This document shows, piece after piece, positions 18,723 to 27,198 of a DNA stretch of 64,000 nt. A program made the translations under genes and the position numbers. Below the pieces are notes generated by a model, which made no database searches, was not told the DNA's origin, and saw only the letters and a list, made by a program, of their open reading frames with translations. This stretch comes from Rhizobium sp. G21. GTDB taxonomy: Bacteria; Pseudomonadota; Alphaproteobacteria; Rhizobiales; Rhizobiaceae. Location of the stretch: contig NZ_JACFXW010000001.1 in NCBI RefSeq assembly GCF_014158035.1, forward strand, positions 3,016,001-3,080,000, in the 5' to 3' direction. Within the stretch, counting starts at the first letter, position 1. The number at the start of each line of letters is the position of its first letter.

Positions 18723-19571
18723 ATGGCCAAGCATTCTCCGGTTATCGGTCGCTACGTCACCATCGAGGTCGACGGATTCGAGTATAAAGTCTTCTATCTG
18801 AGGAACGGCAGTGGCGTGCCGCTGGTCTGTCAGCACACTGCGGGTTGTCACAATCATCAATGGCGGGGGCTGCTGGAAGACGAGTCGATCACGTCGCATT
18901 ATGACGTGATCGCCTACGATCTCGCCCGGCACGGCAAATCCGATCCGCCGCTTAACAAGGAGTGGTGGAAGGAAGAGTATGTGCTGACAGCACGGCACTA
19001 TATGAATTTCATCATCACGCTCTGCGACGCGCTGGAGCTTGATCGTCCGATCTTCATGGGCTCCAGCTTCGGCGGCAATGTGGCCCTGCAGCTTGCCCTT
19101 AATCATCCCGACAAATTCCGCGCCGTGATCCCTGTCGAAGCGGCCGAACATGCCCCCGGCTTTTACCTCGACTGGTGGCGCCATCCGCACGCCAATGCTG
19201 CGCAGGTCTGCGCGAGCGGGGTTTGGGATCTCATGGCGCCGCAGAGCCCGGACATGGATCGTTGGTTGACCTGGCACTACTACACGCAAGGCTCGGAAGC
19301 CTTCAAAGGCGACTTGTTCTTCTATTCAATCGACCATGATCTTCGCGGCAAGCTCGGCAATATCGATACCCGTCGTTGCCCCGTGATCATGATGACCGGA
19401 ACCTACGACTATCTCACCCCGCCTGAAGCGACAGAGAACACCGCCCGTCAGATCCCTGGCGGCATCTACATCGAGATGGAGGATATCGGCCACTTTCCAA
19501 TGTCCGAAAACTATCCGTTGTTCGCGGTCTATTTGAAAGAAGCGCTTCGGCTTATTGAAGCCCGCACCTGA
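18723..19571 (+). CDS. Alpha/beta hydrolase
   Basis: This 282-residue alpha/beta hydrolase shows 'VCQHTAGCHNHQW' near the oxyanion hole, 'DLARHGKSDPP', nucleophile elbow MGSSFGGNVAL (Ser in S-S-F-G-G), acid in MTGTYDYLTPPEAT and catalytic His in DIGHFPMSENYP. No signal peptide is present, so it is cytosolic. It sits 31 bases after the SCP2-like gene, and its end overlaps the extended frame of the lactonase gene. It likely cleaves an ester, lactone or C-C bond in the compound imported by the downstream transporter; the exact reaction is unknown. Confidence 0.88.
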   Translation: MAKHSPVIGRYVTIEVDGFEYKVFYLRNGSGVPLVCQHTAGCHNHQWRGLLEDESITSHYDVIAYDLARHGKSDPPLNKEWWKEEYVLTARHYMNFIITLCDALELDRPIFMGSSFGGNVALQLALNHPDKFRAVIPVEAAEHAPGFYLDWWRHPHANAAQVCASGVWDLMAPQSPDMDRWLTWHYYTQGSEAFKGDLFFYSIDHDLRGKLGNIDTRRCPVIMMTGTYDYLTPPEATENTARQIPGGIYIEMEDIGHFPMSENYPLFAVYLKEALRLIEART

Positions 19572-19599
19572 AACCGATTCCGAAGGCGGGAAGAGAACC

Positions 19600-20535
19600 A
19601 TGAAGATCATCGAATTCGACGACAAGGGGCAGCGCATCGAGACGGAGGCTTCGGCGCCATCACGCGCCGCCGGTAGCTCATCCTTGGCGCCGCGCCCACA
19701 ATTCTCCGCAGCCCCGAAGGAAGCGTCCCGCGCGCGGCGCAAATCTTCGGGGATCGAATTGCATATGTTCCAGACGGGAACGCTGAAAACAAAGACCAAA
19801 TACATCAAGATGAACCAGGGCGAGGACGACTTCGAGATCCCTGTGCCCTGGTTTCTGATCAAGCATCCGCAAGGCAATGTGGTCATTGACGGCGGCAATG
19901 CGGTGGAGACCGCCATAGACAAGCGCGGGCATTGGGGCGCGGTTGTCGACGCTTACGATCCCGTCATGTCCATCGCCGACAATTGCGTCGACCAGCTCAA
20001 GATGGTGGATGTGAGCCCCAAGGACGTGCGTTACGTCGTGCAGTCGCATCTGCATCTCGACCATACCGGCGCAATCGGACGCTTTCCAAAGGCGCAGCAC
20101 ATCGTGCAGCGCAGCGAATATGATTATGCGTTCAAGCCGCACTGGTTTTCCGCCGGGGCCTATATCCGCGCCGACTTCGACCGGCCCGGGCTCAACTGGA
20201 AATTCCTGGGCGGAGAATACACTGACAATTTCGACCTGTTCGGCGATGGCGTCATCCGGATGATCTATACGCCCGGCCATTCTCCCGGTCACCAGTCATT
20301 CCTGATCACGCTGCCGGAAAGCGGCCCGATCCTGCTCACGATCGATGCGGCCTACACGGTCGATCACTGGGAAAACAAGGCTTTGCCGGGGCTGGTGACG
20401 TCATCGACCCAAGCGGTGGATTCGGTCGCCAAGCTGCGCCGCATCGCCCATGACGCCAATGCCATGGTGGTGACCGGTCATGACCCCGTGACCTGGCCCG
20501 GTTTCCGAAAATCGCCTCAGGATTTTTACGACTGA
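19600..20535 (+). CDS. Metallo-beta-lactamase-fold hydrolase, N-acyl-homoserine lactonase family
   Basis: Of 311 residues, the first ~50 form a short tail beginning MKIIEFDDKGQ. The rest is a metallo-beta-lactamase fold with the lactonase signature SHLHLDHTGAIG (metal ligands H-x-H-x-D-H), a third His in YTPGHSPGHQSF, Asp in LLTIDAAY and the last His in VTGHDPVTW. 'WFLIKHPQGNVVIDGG' is typical of AiiA/AttM-like lactonases. The start at 19600 follows GGGAAGAG. In this context it probably opens a lactone ring of a catabolic substrate; signal quenching is an alternative. Its N-terminal motif recurs at the C-terminus of the ABC ATPase. Confidence 0.88.
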   Translation: MKIIEFDDKGQRIETEASAPSRAAGSSSLAPRPQFSAAPKEASRARRKSSGIELHMFQTGTLKTKTKYIKMNQGEDDFEIPVPWFLIKHPQGNVVIDGGNAVETAIDKRGHWGAVVDAYDPVMSIADNCVDQLKMVDVSPKDVRYVVQSHLHLDHTGAIGRFPKAQHIVQRSEYDYAFKPHWFSAGAYIRADFDRPGLNWKFLGGEYTDNFDLFGDGVIRMIYTPGHSPGHQSFLITLPESGPILLTIDAAYTVDHWENKALPGLVTSSTQAVDSVAKLRRIAHDANAMVVTGHDPVTWPGFRKSPQDFYD

Positions 20536-20578
20536 TCGCAGGACGGATCGTCCGTCTTCAACTAGGAGGAGAGTTGGA

Positions 20579-21745
20579 ATGCTGAAAAAATTGGTCTGCG
20601 CGGCGGTGATGGTCGCCGCCTCCGCGACGATGTCGCTGGCCGAAGGCGTCGACGAGCTGAACCCCGATGTCGCCAAGCGCCTCTACAACAAGGACATGCT
20701 GGACCCCATGCAGCCAATCGGGCCCAGCAAGTGGCGCGACTTCAAGCCGAAAAAGGGTCCGCCGTGGAAGATCGGCTACGCCTCCTCTTATGCCGGCAAC
20801 ACCTGGCGCGCCGCCGCCATGGATGAACTGCAGAAGGTGATCGTTCCGGAGTGGCAAAAGCTCGGACTCCTCTCGGAAGTGGTGATCACGCAATCAAACC
20901 TCAACGACTCCACCCAGATCCAGCAGATCCGGCAGTTGGTGGATCAAGGGGCGGACGCCATCATTCTGTGCTGCTCGAATCCGACCGCGCTGAATGCATC
21001 GGTCAAGTATGCGGCGGACAAGGGCGTCCCGGTTTTCTCCATGACCGGCTACCTCACCTCCGAATATGCGATCAACTCATCCGTCAACTATCAGGTCGGC
21101 GGCTATGAAATCGGCAAGGCCATGGCCGATCAACTCGGCGGTAAGGGCAATGTCCTCGTCGTCGAAGGCATCCCCGGAACATCCGGCTCCGACAGCCAGA
21201 ACCGCGGCGTGCTCGCCGGTCTTGCGTCTTCTCCCGATATCAAGGTGGTCGGCTCCGTCGCCGGCATGTGGACCGACCAGGTCGCCCAGGGTGAAGTGCA
21301 GAAATGGCTCGCCACCAATCCCGGCAAGCTCGACGGCATCGTCGTCCAGTCGGCGGCTGAAATGGGCGTCTTGCGCGCCGTGCAGCAGGCTGGTCGCGGC
21401 GAGATCCCGGTCGCCATCGGCGGCGAACTCGGCGCGCTCTGCTACTGGCGCAAGAACCCCAACTACATCAACGCGTCGTTCCAGCTCTGGCCGCCGGCTG
21501 ATGACATCGAGCTGATGTGGCATATTATGATGCGCACCCTGCAGGGCCAGGGTCCCAAGGTCCAGTCGATCCTCGTCGATCCGGTGAAACTGACCCACGA
21601 AGACCTCACCAAGTTGATGGACGAGAATTGCAACCTCGACAGCGCCGAATGGCTGAAAGTCGGCGCCAAGCGTTGGGGCTATGACCCGTCCTACCTGGAT
21701 GACTTCTTCCTGCGTCCGGCCGATCCCCGCGCCTTCAAGCCGTAA
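20579..21745 (+). CDS. Sugar-type ABC transporter substrate-binding protein
   Basis: This 388-residue periplasmic binding protein of the ribose/galactose class (Peripla_BP_4) has a Sec signal peptide at residues 1-~22 (cleavage near SLA-EG). Lobe 1 begins 'WKIGYASSYAGNTWRAAAMDEL'; the hinge includes 'QGADAIILCCSNPTALN' and 'VVEGIPGTSGSDSQNRG'; and an Asn/Trp-rich ligand region follows. An AGGAGGAGAG box lies just upstream. It delivers substrate to the ATPase and permeases encoded next. The ~35-residue N-terminal extension before the first strand is longer than in RbsB. The ligand is unknown and need not be a sugar. Confidence 0.9.
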   Translation: MLKKLVCAAVMVAASATMSLAEGVDELNPDVAKRLYNKDMLDPMQPIGPSKWRDFKPKKGPPWKIGYASSYAGNTWRAAAMDELQKVIVPEWQKLGLLSEVVITQSNLNDSTQIQQIRQLVDQGADAIILCCSNPTALNASVKYAADKGVPVFSMTGYLTSEYAINSSVNYQVGGYEIGKAMADQLGGKGNVLVVEGIPGTSGSDSQNRGVLAGLASSPDIKVVGSVAGMWTDQVAQGEVQKWLATNPGKLDGIVVQSAAEMGVLRAVQQAGRGEIPVAIGGELGALCYWRKNPNYINASFQLWPPADDIELMWHIMMRTLQGQGPKVQSILVDPVKLTHEDLTKLMDENCNLDSAEWLKVGAKRWGYDPSYLDDFFLRPADPRAFKP

Positions 21746-21757
21746 TGGCTTGAAGAA

Positions 21758-21784
21758 CGGCCGCGCCTCCTAAAGGCGCGGCCG
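21758..21784 (+). promoter_or_regulatory. Strong hairpin between binding-protein and ATPase genes
   Basis: An 11-bp perfect stem (CGGCCGCGCCT and complement) with a 5-base loop begins 12 bases after the binding-protein stop codon. There is no T-run. Such hairpins commonly protect the 3' end of the binding-protein message or attenuate read-through, giving excess binding protein over membrane components. Confidence 0.65.
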
Positions 21785-21850
21785 CCCATACCGCTCCATT
21801 GATTTGTCCTCTTGCTTCATCGGTCGGGTCCCGGCCGGATGGGAAGACTC

Positions 21851-23652
21851 ATGACGTCCATTGCTCCAGACATCGGACAAACTCCCGGCCGGGAAACCAT
21901 CCTGGTGCGCGGCGTGAAGAAGTATTTCGGGCCGACTCGTGCGCTCGATGGCGCTTCATTTTCCGCGCGGGCCGGAGAGATCCACGCGATCGTCGGCGGC
22001 AATGGATGCGGCAAGAGCACCATGGCCAAAGTCGTCTCGGGAATTCTGCCGGTGGACAGCGGCACGGTCTCCATTCTCGGCGAAACGCCGTCCACGCCCG
22101 CTGAAAGCCGCTCCCTCGGCATCTCGACGGTCTATCAAGAAGTGCTGGTCGCCGATGAAAGCTCTGTCGTCGATAACATCTTCATGGGCGCCGACCGGCT
22201 CTTCACCAAGACGCTGTCGCAGGACCGCAAGGTGGCCCGCGCTGCGGAATTGATGGAGGAACTCTCGGGCGAGCCGGTCGATCCTCATGCGCTCGTCGGA
22301 ACCCTGCCGCTCGGTCTCAAGCAATGGATCACCATTGCCCGCGCCTTGTTGTCCGAGCCCAAAATTCTCATTCTCGACGAAAGCTCGGCTGCTCTCGACT
22401 TCGATTCGACCGAGCGTCTGTTCGCCCGCATGCGCGCCTTGAGGGATCGGGGCGCGACCATTCTGATCGTGACGCATCGCATCGCCGAACTGGTCCGGAT
22501 TTCGGATCGAGCAACCGTGTTTCGCGACGGGCGCGATGTCGGCGTGCTGGAAAAAGCTGAGATCACCGAGAAGAACTTGCTGCGTTTGATGACGGGGAGG
22601 ATCGCTCCGGCAACCACGTCCATGCCGAAGCGCCGCTGCCGAAGACGACGGAGCGGGCGATGAAGGCGCGGCAGATCGCCCTCTGGCCGAATGCGCGCGC
22701 CTTCGATTTCGATCTCCGTCGTGGAGAAGTCGTCGGCATCGCCGGTCTCGATGGCCAGGGTCAGGATGCCTTCGTCCGTGTTCTCGCCGGAGTGGCGGCA
22801 GCCTCCCAAGGCCTGGTTCAGGTGGCGGGGCGAGACGGCGACTGGGCTCCGGTGCGGAATCTGGCCGAGGCGGTGGCCGGCAAGGTCGCTTATGTTTCTG
22901 GAGACCGCAAACGCGAGGGCATTTTCGCCTCGCTCTCGATCTTCGAAAACATGGTCATGCCGCTCTATCGCGAAAAGAAGCGCGGCGGCGTTCTCGGCTT
23001 CATCGATCGCGGCACGTTGACCACGATCTTCAAGCGGGAAGCGGAAAATCTGCTGATCAAATTCGGCGTGAAAGAAGATCGCATCACGTCCCTCTCCGGG
23101 GGCAACCAGCAAAAGGTGCTGATCGGCCGTGGTTTCGCAATGCGGCCGGATGTGATCATTCTCAACGACCCGGCCCGCGGCATCGATGTGGGGGCGAAGA
23201 CCGAGCTTTACCGCCATCTGCGCAATTACGCGGAAGAGGGCAGGGCGGTCGTCTATCTGTCGTCGGAAATCGAGGAATTCCTGGGCTTCGCCACGCGTGT
23301 CATCGTCTTTCGCGATGGCGCTCCCTTCGATGCCTTCGAAGGACGCGGTCTCGAGCCGAAGAAAGTGCTCGAAGCCATGTTCGGCCAGACCGGCGGCGAA
23401 GGCTTGACATCCCGCAGCCACGGACTGCAGCCGGGGCAGACGCCTGAAACCACCCAGCCGGGCGATCGGGTCGCCAGCGACGGGCCGCGCATCCATGTTC
23501 ATGTTCCGTCACGCTTGAAACCCCTCCCGGCAGGAGTTGAGCTGCTGGCGATGACTGAAGCGCCGCACACCCAAACTAAACCAGCCATCAAGCCAATTCG
23601 CATCGTGGAATTCGATGAGCATGGCGCGCCCACCGAACGAGGCCGCCCATGA
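21851..23652 (+). CDS. Sugar-type ABC transporter ATP-binding protein (RbsA/MglA class), frameshifted
   Basis: A double ATPase of ~600 residues when one G is restored in the G4 run at 22594-22597 (reading …LLRLMTG|EDRSGN…). Half 1 has Walker A GGNGCGKST, a weak signature LPLGLKQW and Walker B ILILDESSAALD. Half 2 has the degenerate Walker A GLDGQGQDAF normal for this class, signature LSGGNQQKVLIGR and Walker B ILNDPARGIDVG. A ~90-residue C-terminal extension beyond the usual length ends in RIVEFDEHGAPTERGRP, echoing the start of the lactonase. Without repair the gene splits at 22663. ATG 21851 follows GGGAAG. The stop overlaps the first permease start. Confidence 0.88.
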
Positions 23653-25040
23653 CTCCCTCCATCAGCCAGTCCTCCGCCAAACCGGCAACCAAAGCAGACT
23701 TGCAGGGCGGTCGCTCCAATCCCTTCCTGCTGATGCCGATCACGCTGTTTTTCGCGTTGCTCTCGATAGCGGTCATCAGGACGCCCAGCCTGATGACGGC
23801 GTCAGGCATCGGCGCGGCCGTCATCGTGGTCACGCCGTTGATCCTTGCGACCTATACGCTGATGGCCTCGACGATCTCGGGCCGGGGCACCGTCGACCTG
23901 TCGGTCGGGCCGCTGATCGGCTTCATCAACGTGACGCTGGTCCAGCTGCATGGCGCGGGGCTGCTTGAAAATCCCATCGCCGTGTTCCTCTATTGCATGG
24001 CCGTTGGCGCAGTTTATCAGCTTATTTTCGCGCTGATCGTGATCTATGTCCGCGTGCAGCCGATCATCGTGTCGCTCTCCGGTTATCTCGCTCTTTCGGG
24101 CATCAACCTCGTCATCCTGCCGCGACCGGGCGGCATGGCGCCGCCCTTCATGGCGGAATGGGGCTACGGCACCTCGATCTTTTCGCCGGTGCTGATCATC
24201 CTGATTGTCGCCACGGTCGCCTGGCTGCTCTTCACCGCGACCGCATTCTACACGCATTTGCGGCTGATGGGATCGGATGAGCGCGCAGCCTATACTTCGG
24301 GCGTGCCGATCACCGTGGTGCGTATCGGCGCCCATCTGATTTCCGGCTGCTTCGCCGGTCTGGCCTCCATCTGCTTTACGGCGCTCATCTCCTCCGGGGA
24401 CCCCTCTCAGGGCACCACCTATACGCTGATCGCCGTCACGGCACTGGTCCTGGGCGGCGCATCTCTCGCCGGCGGACGAGGCGGCGTCTTCGGCTCGGCG
24501 CTCGGCGCGCTCAATCTCTACATGATCACCTATGTGCTCTCGACGTTCAATTTCGGCGCGGTTCAGAGCTTCGTGACCAATCTGGCCTATGGCGCGATCC
24601 TGGTAATCTCGCTGCTCCTGACCTTGCTGATCCCTGTCATTCAGCGCCACATCCGGAATTTCTCGCCGCTCCTCTATTTCGTGGCGCTGTCCGTGGTGGT
24701 TCTGGGCGTCATCCTGCATGCGACCTTCGATTACGCCAGCCTCGGCGCGGCGCCGGCCTCTATGCCCGGCCCCATGGATCTCCAGACTGCCATGGTCGGT
24801 CCGCTCGAGATCGCCGTGCTGTCGCCAGAAACCATCGCGCTCCGGCAGGAAGCGGCGCCGATCATCTTCTTCGTGATCCTGCTCGTGTCGATCGCCGTCT
24901 TCTTGCGGCTGGCGATTGGCCAATCCTCGCGGACCAGCCTCGGGCCGGCGGTGGCGGTGGTTGTCGCCGCTCTCGTCCTCGGCGGCGCGTGGGTCATGCA
25001 TGAGAGCGCCATGTCCACCAAAACGGAGGCCGTTAACTGA
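23649..25040 (+). CDS. Sugar-type ABC transporter permease 1
   Basis: This 463-residue integral membrane protein of the RbsC/BPD_transp_2 class starts with ~50 polar residues, followed by about ten or more hydrophobic helices. The conserved 'SGRGTVDLSVGPLIGFINV' and 'LVLGGASLAGGRGGVFGSALGAL' loops identify the family. It is longer than RbsC (about 320) because of an extra C-terminal segment with two more helices (around 340-365 and 410-455). It overlaps the ATPase gene by 4 bases and the next permease by one base, so all are co-translated. It would pair with permease 2 as a heterodimer. Confidence 0.9.
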   Translation: MTPSISQSSAKPATKADLQGGRSNPFLLMPITLFFALLSIAVIRTPSLMTASGIGAAVIVVTPLILATYTLMASTISGRGTVDLSVGPLIGFINVTLVQLHGAGLLENPIAVFLYCMAVGAVYQLIFALIVIYVRVQPIIVSLSGYLALSGINLVILPRPGGMAPPFMAEWGYGTSIFSPVLIILIVATVAWLLFTATAFYTHLRLMGSDERAAYTSGVPITVVRIGAHLISGCFAGLASICFTALISSGDPSQGTTYTLIAVTALVLGGASLAGGRGGVFGSALGALNLYMITYVLSTFNFGAVQSFVTNLAYGAILVISLLLTLLIPVIQRHIRNFSPLLYFVALSVVVLGVILHATFDYASLGAAPASMPGPMDLQTAMVGPLEIAVLSPETIALRQEAAPIIFFVILLVSIAVFLRLAIGQSSRTSLGPAVAVVVAALVLGGAWVMHESAMSTKTEAVN

Positions 25041-26401
25041 TGGAGAAGCTGCCGCAAATCAGTCTTCCGGCTCGGATTCTCGGTCTGGTGATCGCCCTGC
25101 TTCTTGCAGGCCTGGGCGCCGGCTTCGGCTTTGCTCAGGGCATGGCGGTGCAGATCGTCATCCTCTCGGCAATTGCGACCCTGGCGCTGTTCGTCCTCGT
25201 CTGGCGTTTCATCATCGGCCAGCTTGCCAGCGACGAGGCCGTCGCCTCTGACGGGCCCAGTCAGTTCCAGAGCGTCTGGATACAGTATCGCTGGCCGCTG
25301 ATCGGCCTCGTCCTGGTCCTCGCCGCCTTCCTGTTGTTGTCCGTCTCCATCGAGGGATTCTTCAACATCTGGAATGTCCTCTCGCTGCTGATCCTTCTGG
25401 CCATCCTCGTTCTGACGCGGACGCTCGGCCGGCAGTTCCAGCAGAACCGGTCCGCCTTTATTGGCATCATGGTGCTGACGGGCCTGTTCTCGGTCGGCTC
25501 GATGAACATCGAAGGCTTCTCTTCCGGCAACAACATCAAGTCGATGCTGCTATTCGCGTCGTTTCTCGGCATCGCCTCGATCGGGCAGACACTAGTGGCC
25601 TTGCTCGGCGGTCTTGATCTGTCGATCCCGTTCATCATCGGCGGCGCCAATGTCGGGCTCCTCTATCTGATCGGCCTCGGCGTGCCGCCATGGCTGGCGA
25701 CGTTGATCGTGCTGGCGATCGGAGCCGCCTTCGGCGTGATCAATGGTCTACTCAGCTATAGGCTGCAGGGCCAGGCGCTGATCGTGACGCTGGGAACCGG
25801 CTTCGCCATCTCCGGCGGCGTGCAGATCGTGACCTCCATCGGTTCCGCTTACTCCGGCAATGTGTTCGGCACGGTTCCGGCCTGGTTGTCCAATATCTCG
25901 GCCATGAACGGCTCCACCTTCGGCCTGCCTTTTCCTCCGGTCATCCTGATCTGGGCGGTCGTGACATTAATCCTGATCATCGGGCTTAGGACCACGGTCT
26001 ATGGCCGCTATCTCTACGCGCTCGGCGTCAACCGGACATCAGCCAGCCGCGTGATGATCTCGGAAATGCGCTACTGGGTGATCGTTTACGCCCTGTCCGG
26101 CTTCTTTGCGGCGCTCACTGGCAGCCTTCTACTCGGCTGGTCGGGTGGCGGCTTCATCGGCGTCGGGGATCAATATCTGTTCTTGACGCTCGCTGCCGTG
26201 GTGGTCGGCGGAACCTCGCTGCTCGGCGGCGCTGGCGGCTATGGCTTCACAGTCATCGGCGTGCTGGTTCTGCAGGTCCTTTCGAGCTTTCTGGTCGGCA
26301 TCGGCCTCGACTTCAAGTGGCAGCAATTCATCTTCGGACTGCTCATTCTGCCGATGGTGGCCCTTTATGCCCGGTCGCCGCATATCCGAACGCAGATATA
26401 G
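25040..26401 (+). CDS. Sugar-type ABC transporter permease 2
   Basis: This 453-residue RbsC-class permease has N-terminal helices at ~12-60 and 80-130, then the canonical core with 'ALLGGLDLSIPFIIGGANVG', 'GLRTTVYGRYLYALGVN' and 'VVVGGTSLLGGAGGYGFTVIGVL'. The N-terminal extension of ~130 residues is again longer than in RbsC. The ATG overlaps the TGA of permease 1. Together with permease 1, the split ATPase and the binding protein this makes a complete importer with two different permease subunits. The substrate is unknown. Confidence 0.9.
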   Translation: MEKLPQISLPARILGLVIALLLAGLGAGFGFAQGMAVQIVILSAIATLALFVLVWRFIIGQLASDEAVASDGPSQFQSVWIQYRWPLIGLVLVLAAFLLLSVSIEGFFNIWNVLSLLILLAILVLTRTLGRQFQQNRSAFIGIMVLTGLFSVGSMNIEGFSSGNNIKSMLLFASFLGIASIGQTLVALLGGLDLSIPFIIGGANVGLLYLIGLGVPPWLATLIVLAIGAAFGVINGLLSYRLQGQALIVTLGTGFAISGGVQIVTSIGSAYSGNVFGTVPAWLSNISAMNGSTFGLPFPPVILIWAVVTLILIIGLRTTVYGRYLYALGVNRTSASRVMISEMRYWVIVYALSGFFAALTGSLLLGWSGGGFIGVGDQYLFLTLAAVVVGGTSLLGGAGGYGFTVIGVLVLQVLSSFLVGIGLDFKWQQFIFGLLILPMVALYARSPHIRTQI

Positions 26402-26448
26402 GGACATCCAATGCGACATGACTTTTTCCTTCGAAGGAGACGATAATC

Positions 26449-27150
26449 ATGGTGGTCTATCAGACACCCGATCTGACCGCGGCAAGCTTCTCCGTCGCCC
26501 TGTTCGGACTGGCGGCGACCACAGTGCTTCTGCTGATAGGCACGGCCTGGGTCGACCAGAAATGGCGCCTGTCGGTGGCGCTCTGCGCGATCGCCGCGCT
26601 GATTGGCATCGGATCGGTCTATGAGGCGCGAGAAGCCTGGCTTGCGGGACAAAACGTGCCCGTGGTCTACCACTATGTCGGCTGGGCGGTGTCCATGCCG
26701 CTGCAGGTGATCGCGCTGTTCTTCCTTGTCGGCGCGGCAGGCAGACTGTCGGCGGGATTGTTCTGGCGACTGGTGATCGTCTCGGCGTTGATGATCTTCG
26801 TCCGCTATCTCGGCGAAGCGCAGTTCATGCATCCGACACTCGCTTTCCTGATCGGTCTGGTGTTCTGGCTTTATCTGCTCGGCGAATTCTATTTCGGCCA
26901 GATGGACGATGTGGTCCGCGCCTCCACCGGTGATTATCTGCGCCACGGCTACTTCTGGCTGAGGCTGATCGTGACGATCGGCTGGGCCATCTATCCGCTC
27001 GGCAATTTCCTCACCGCCTTCGCCGGTATGGCCGACGACGGCAGCCTCTCGGTTGCCTATAACGTCGCCGACATTCTCAACCGCATGGCCTTCGGCGTCG
27101 CCGTCCTGGCGACCGCTCTCCTCTCCACGGGGAGAAACGCGCATGCCTGA
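26449..27150 (+). CDS. Type-1 (microbial) opsin homologue lacking the retinal-binding lysine
   Basis: The 233-residue protein has seven hydrophobic helices. Helix F reads IVTIGWAIYPLGNF, as in proteorhodopsin-like proteins, and helix G reads VAYNVADILNRMAFG. The Asp (208) of helix G is kept, but the residue four positions on, Lys in canonical rhodopsins, is Arg 212 (codon CGC, 27082-27084). In helix C (YHYVGWAVSMPLQVIA) the positions of the pump's Arg, Asp acceptor and Asp donor are His, Gly and Ala; Trp and Pro are kept. It therefore cannot form the normal Schiff base or pump protons in the known way. AAGGAGA precedes the ATG. It is embedded between the ABC permease and flotillin genes. Confidence 0.85.
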   Translation: MVVYQTPDLTAASFSVALFGLAATTVLLLIGTAWVDQKWRLSVALCAIAALIGIGSVYEAREAWLAGQNVPVVYHYVGWAVSMPLQVIALFFLVGAAGRLSAGLFWRLVIVSALMIFVRYLGEAQFMHPTLAFLIGLVFWLYLLGEFYFGQMDDVVRASTGDYLRHGYFWLRLIVTIGWAIYPLGNFLTAFAGMADDGSLSVAYNVADILNRMAFGVAVLATALLSTGRNAHA

Positions 27151-27198
27151 TTTCCGTCCCTTGCCTGAAACCCCTGCTCATTCAAAAGGAACACGTCC

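Noticed and set aside
22627..22663. Two separate ABC ATPase genes instead of one
   Set aside because: The first frame's last ~20 residues are non-conserved, and one added G restores a continuous RbsA-type double ATPase.
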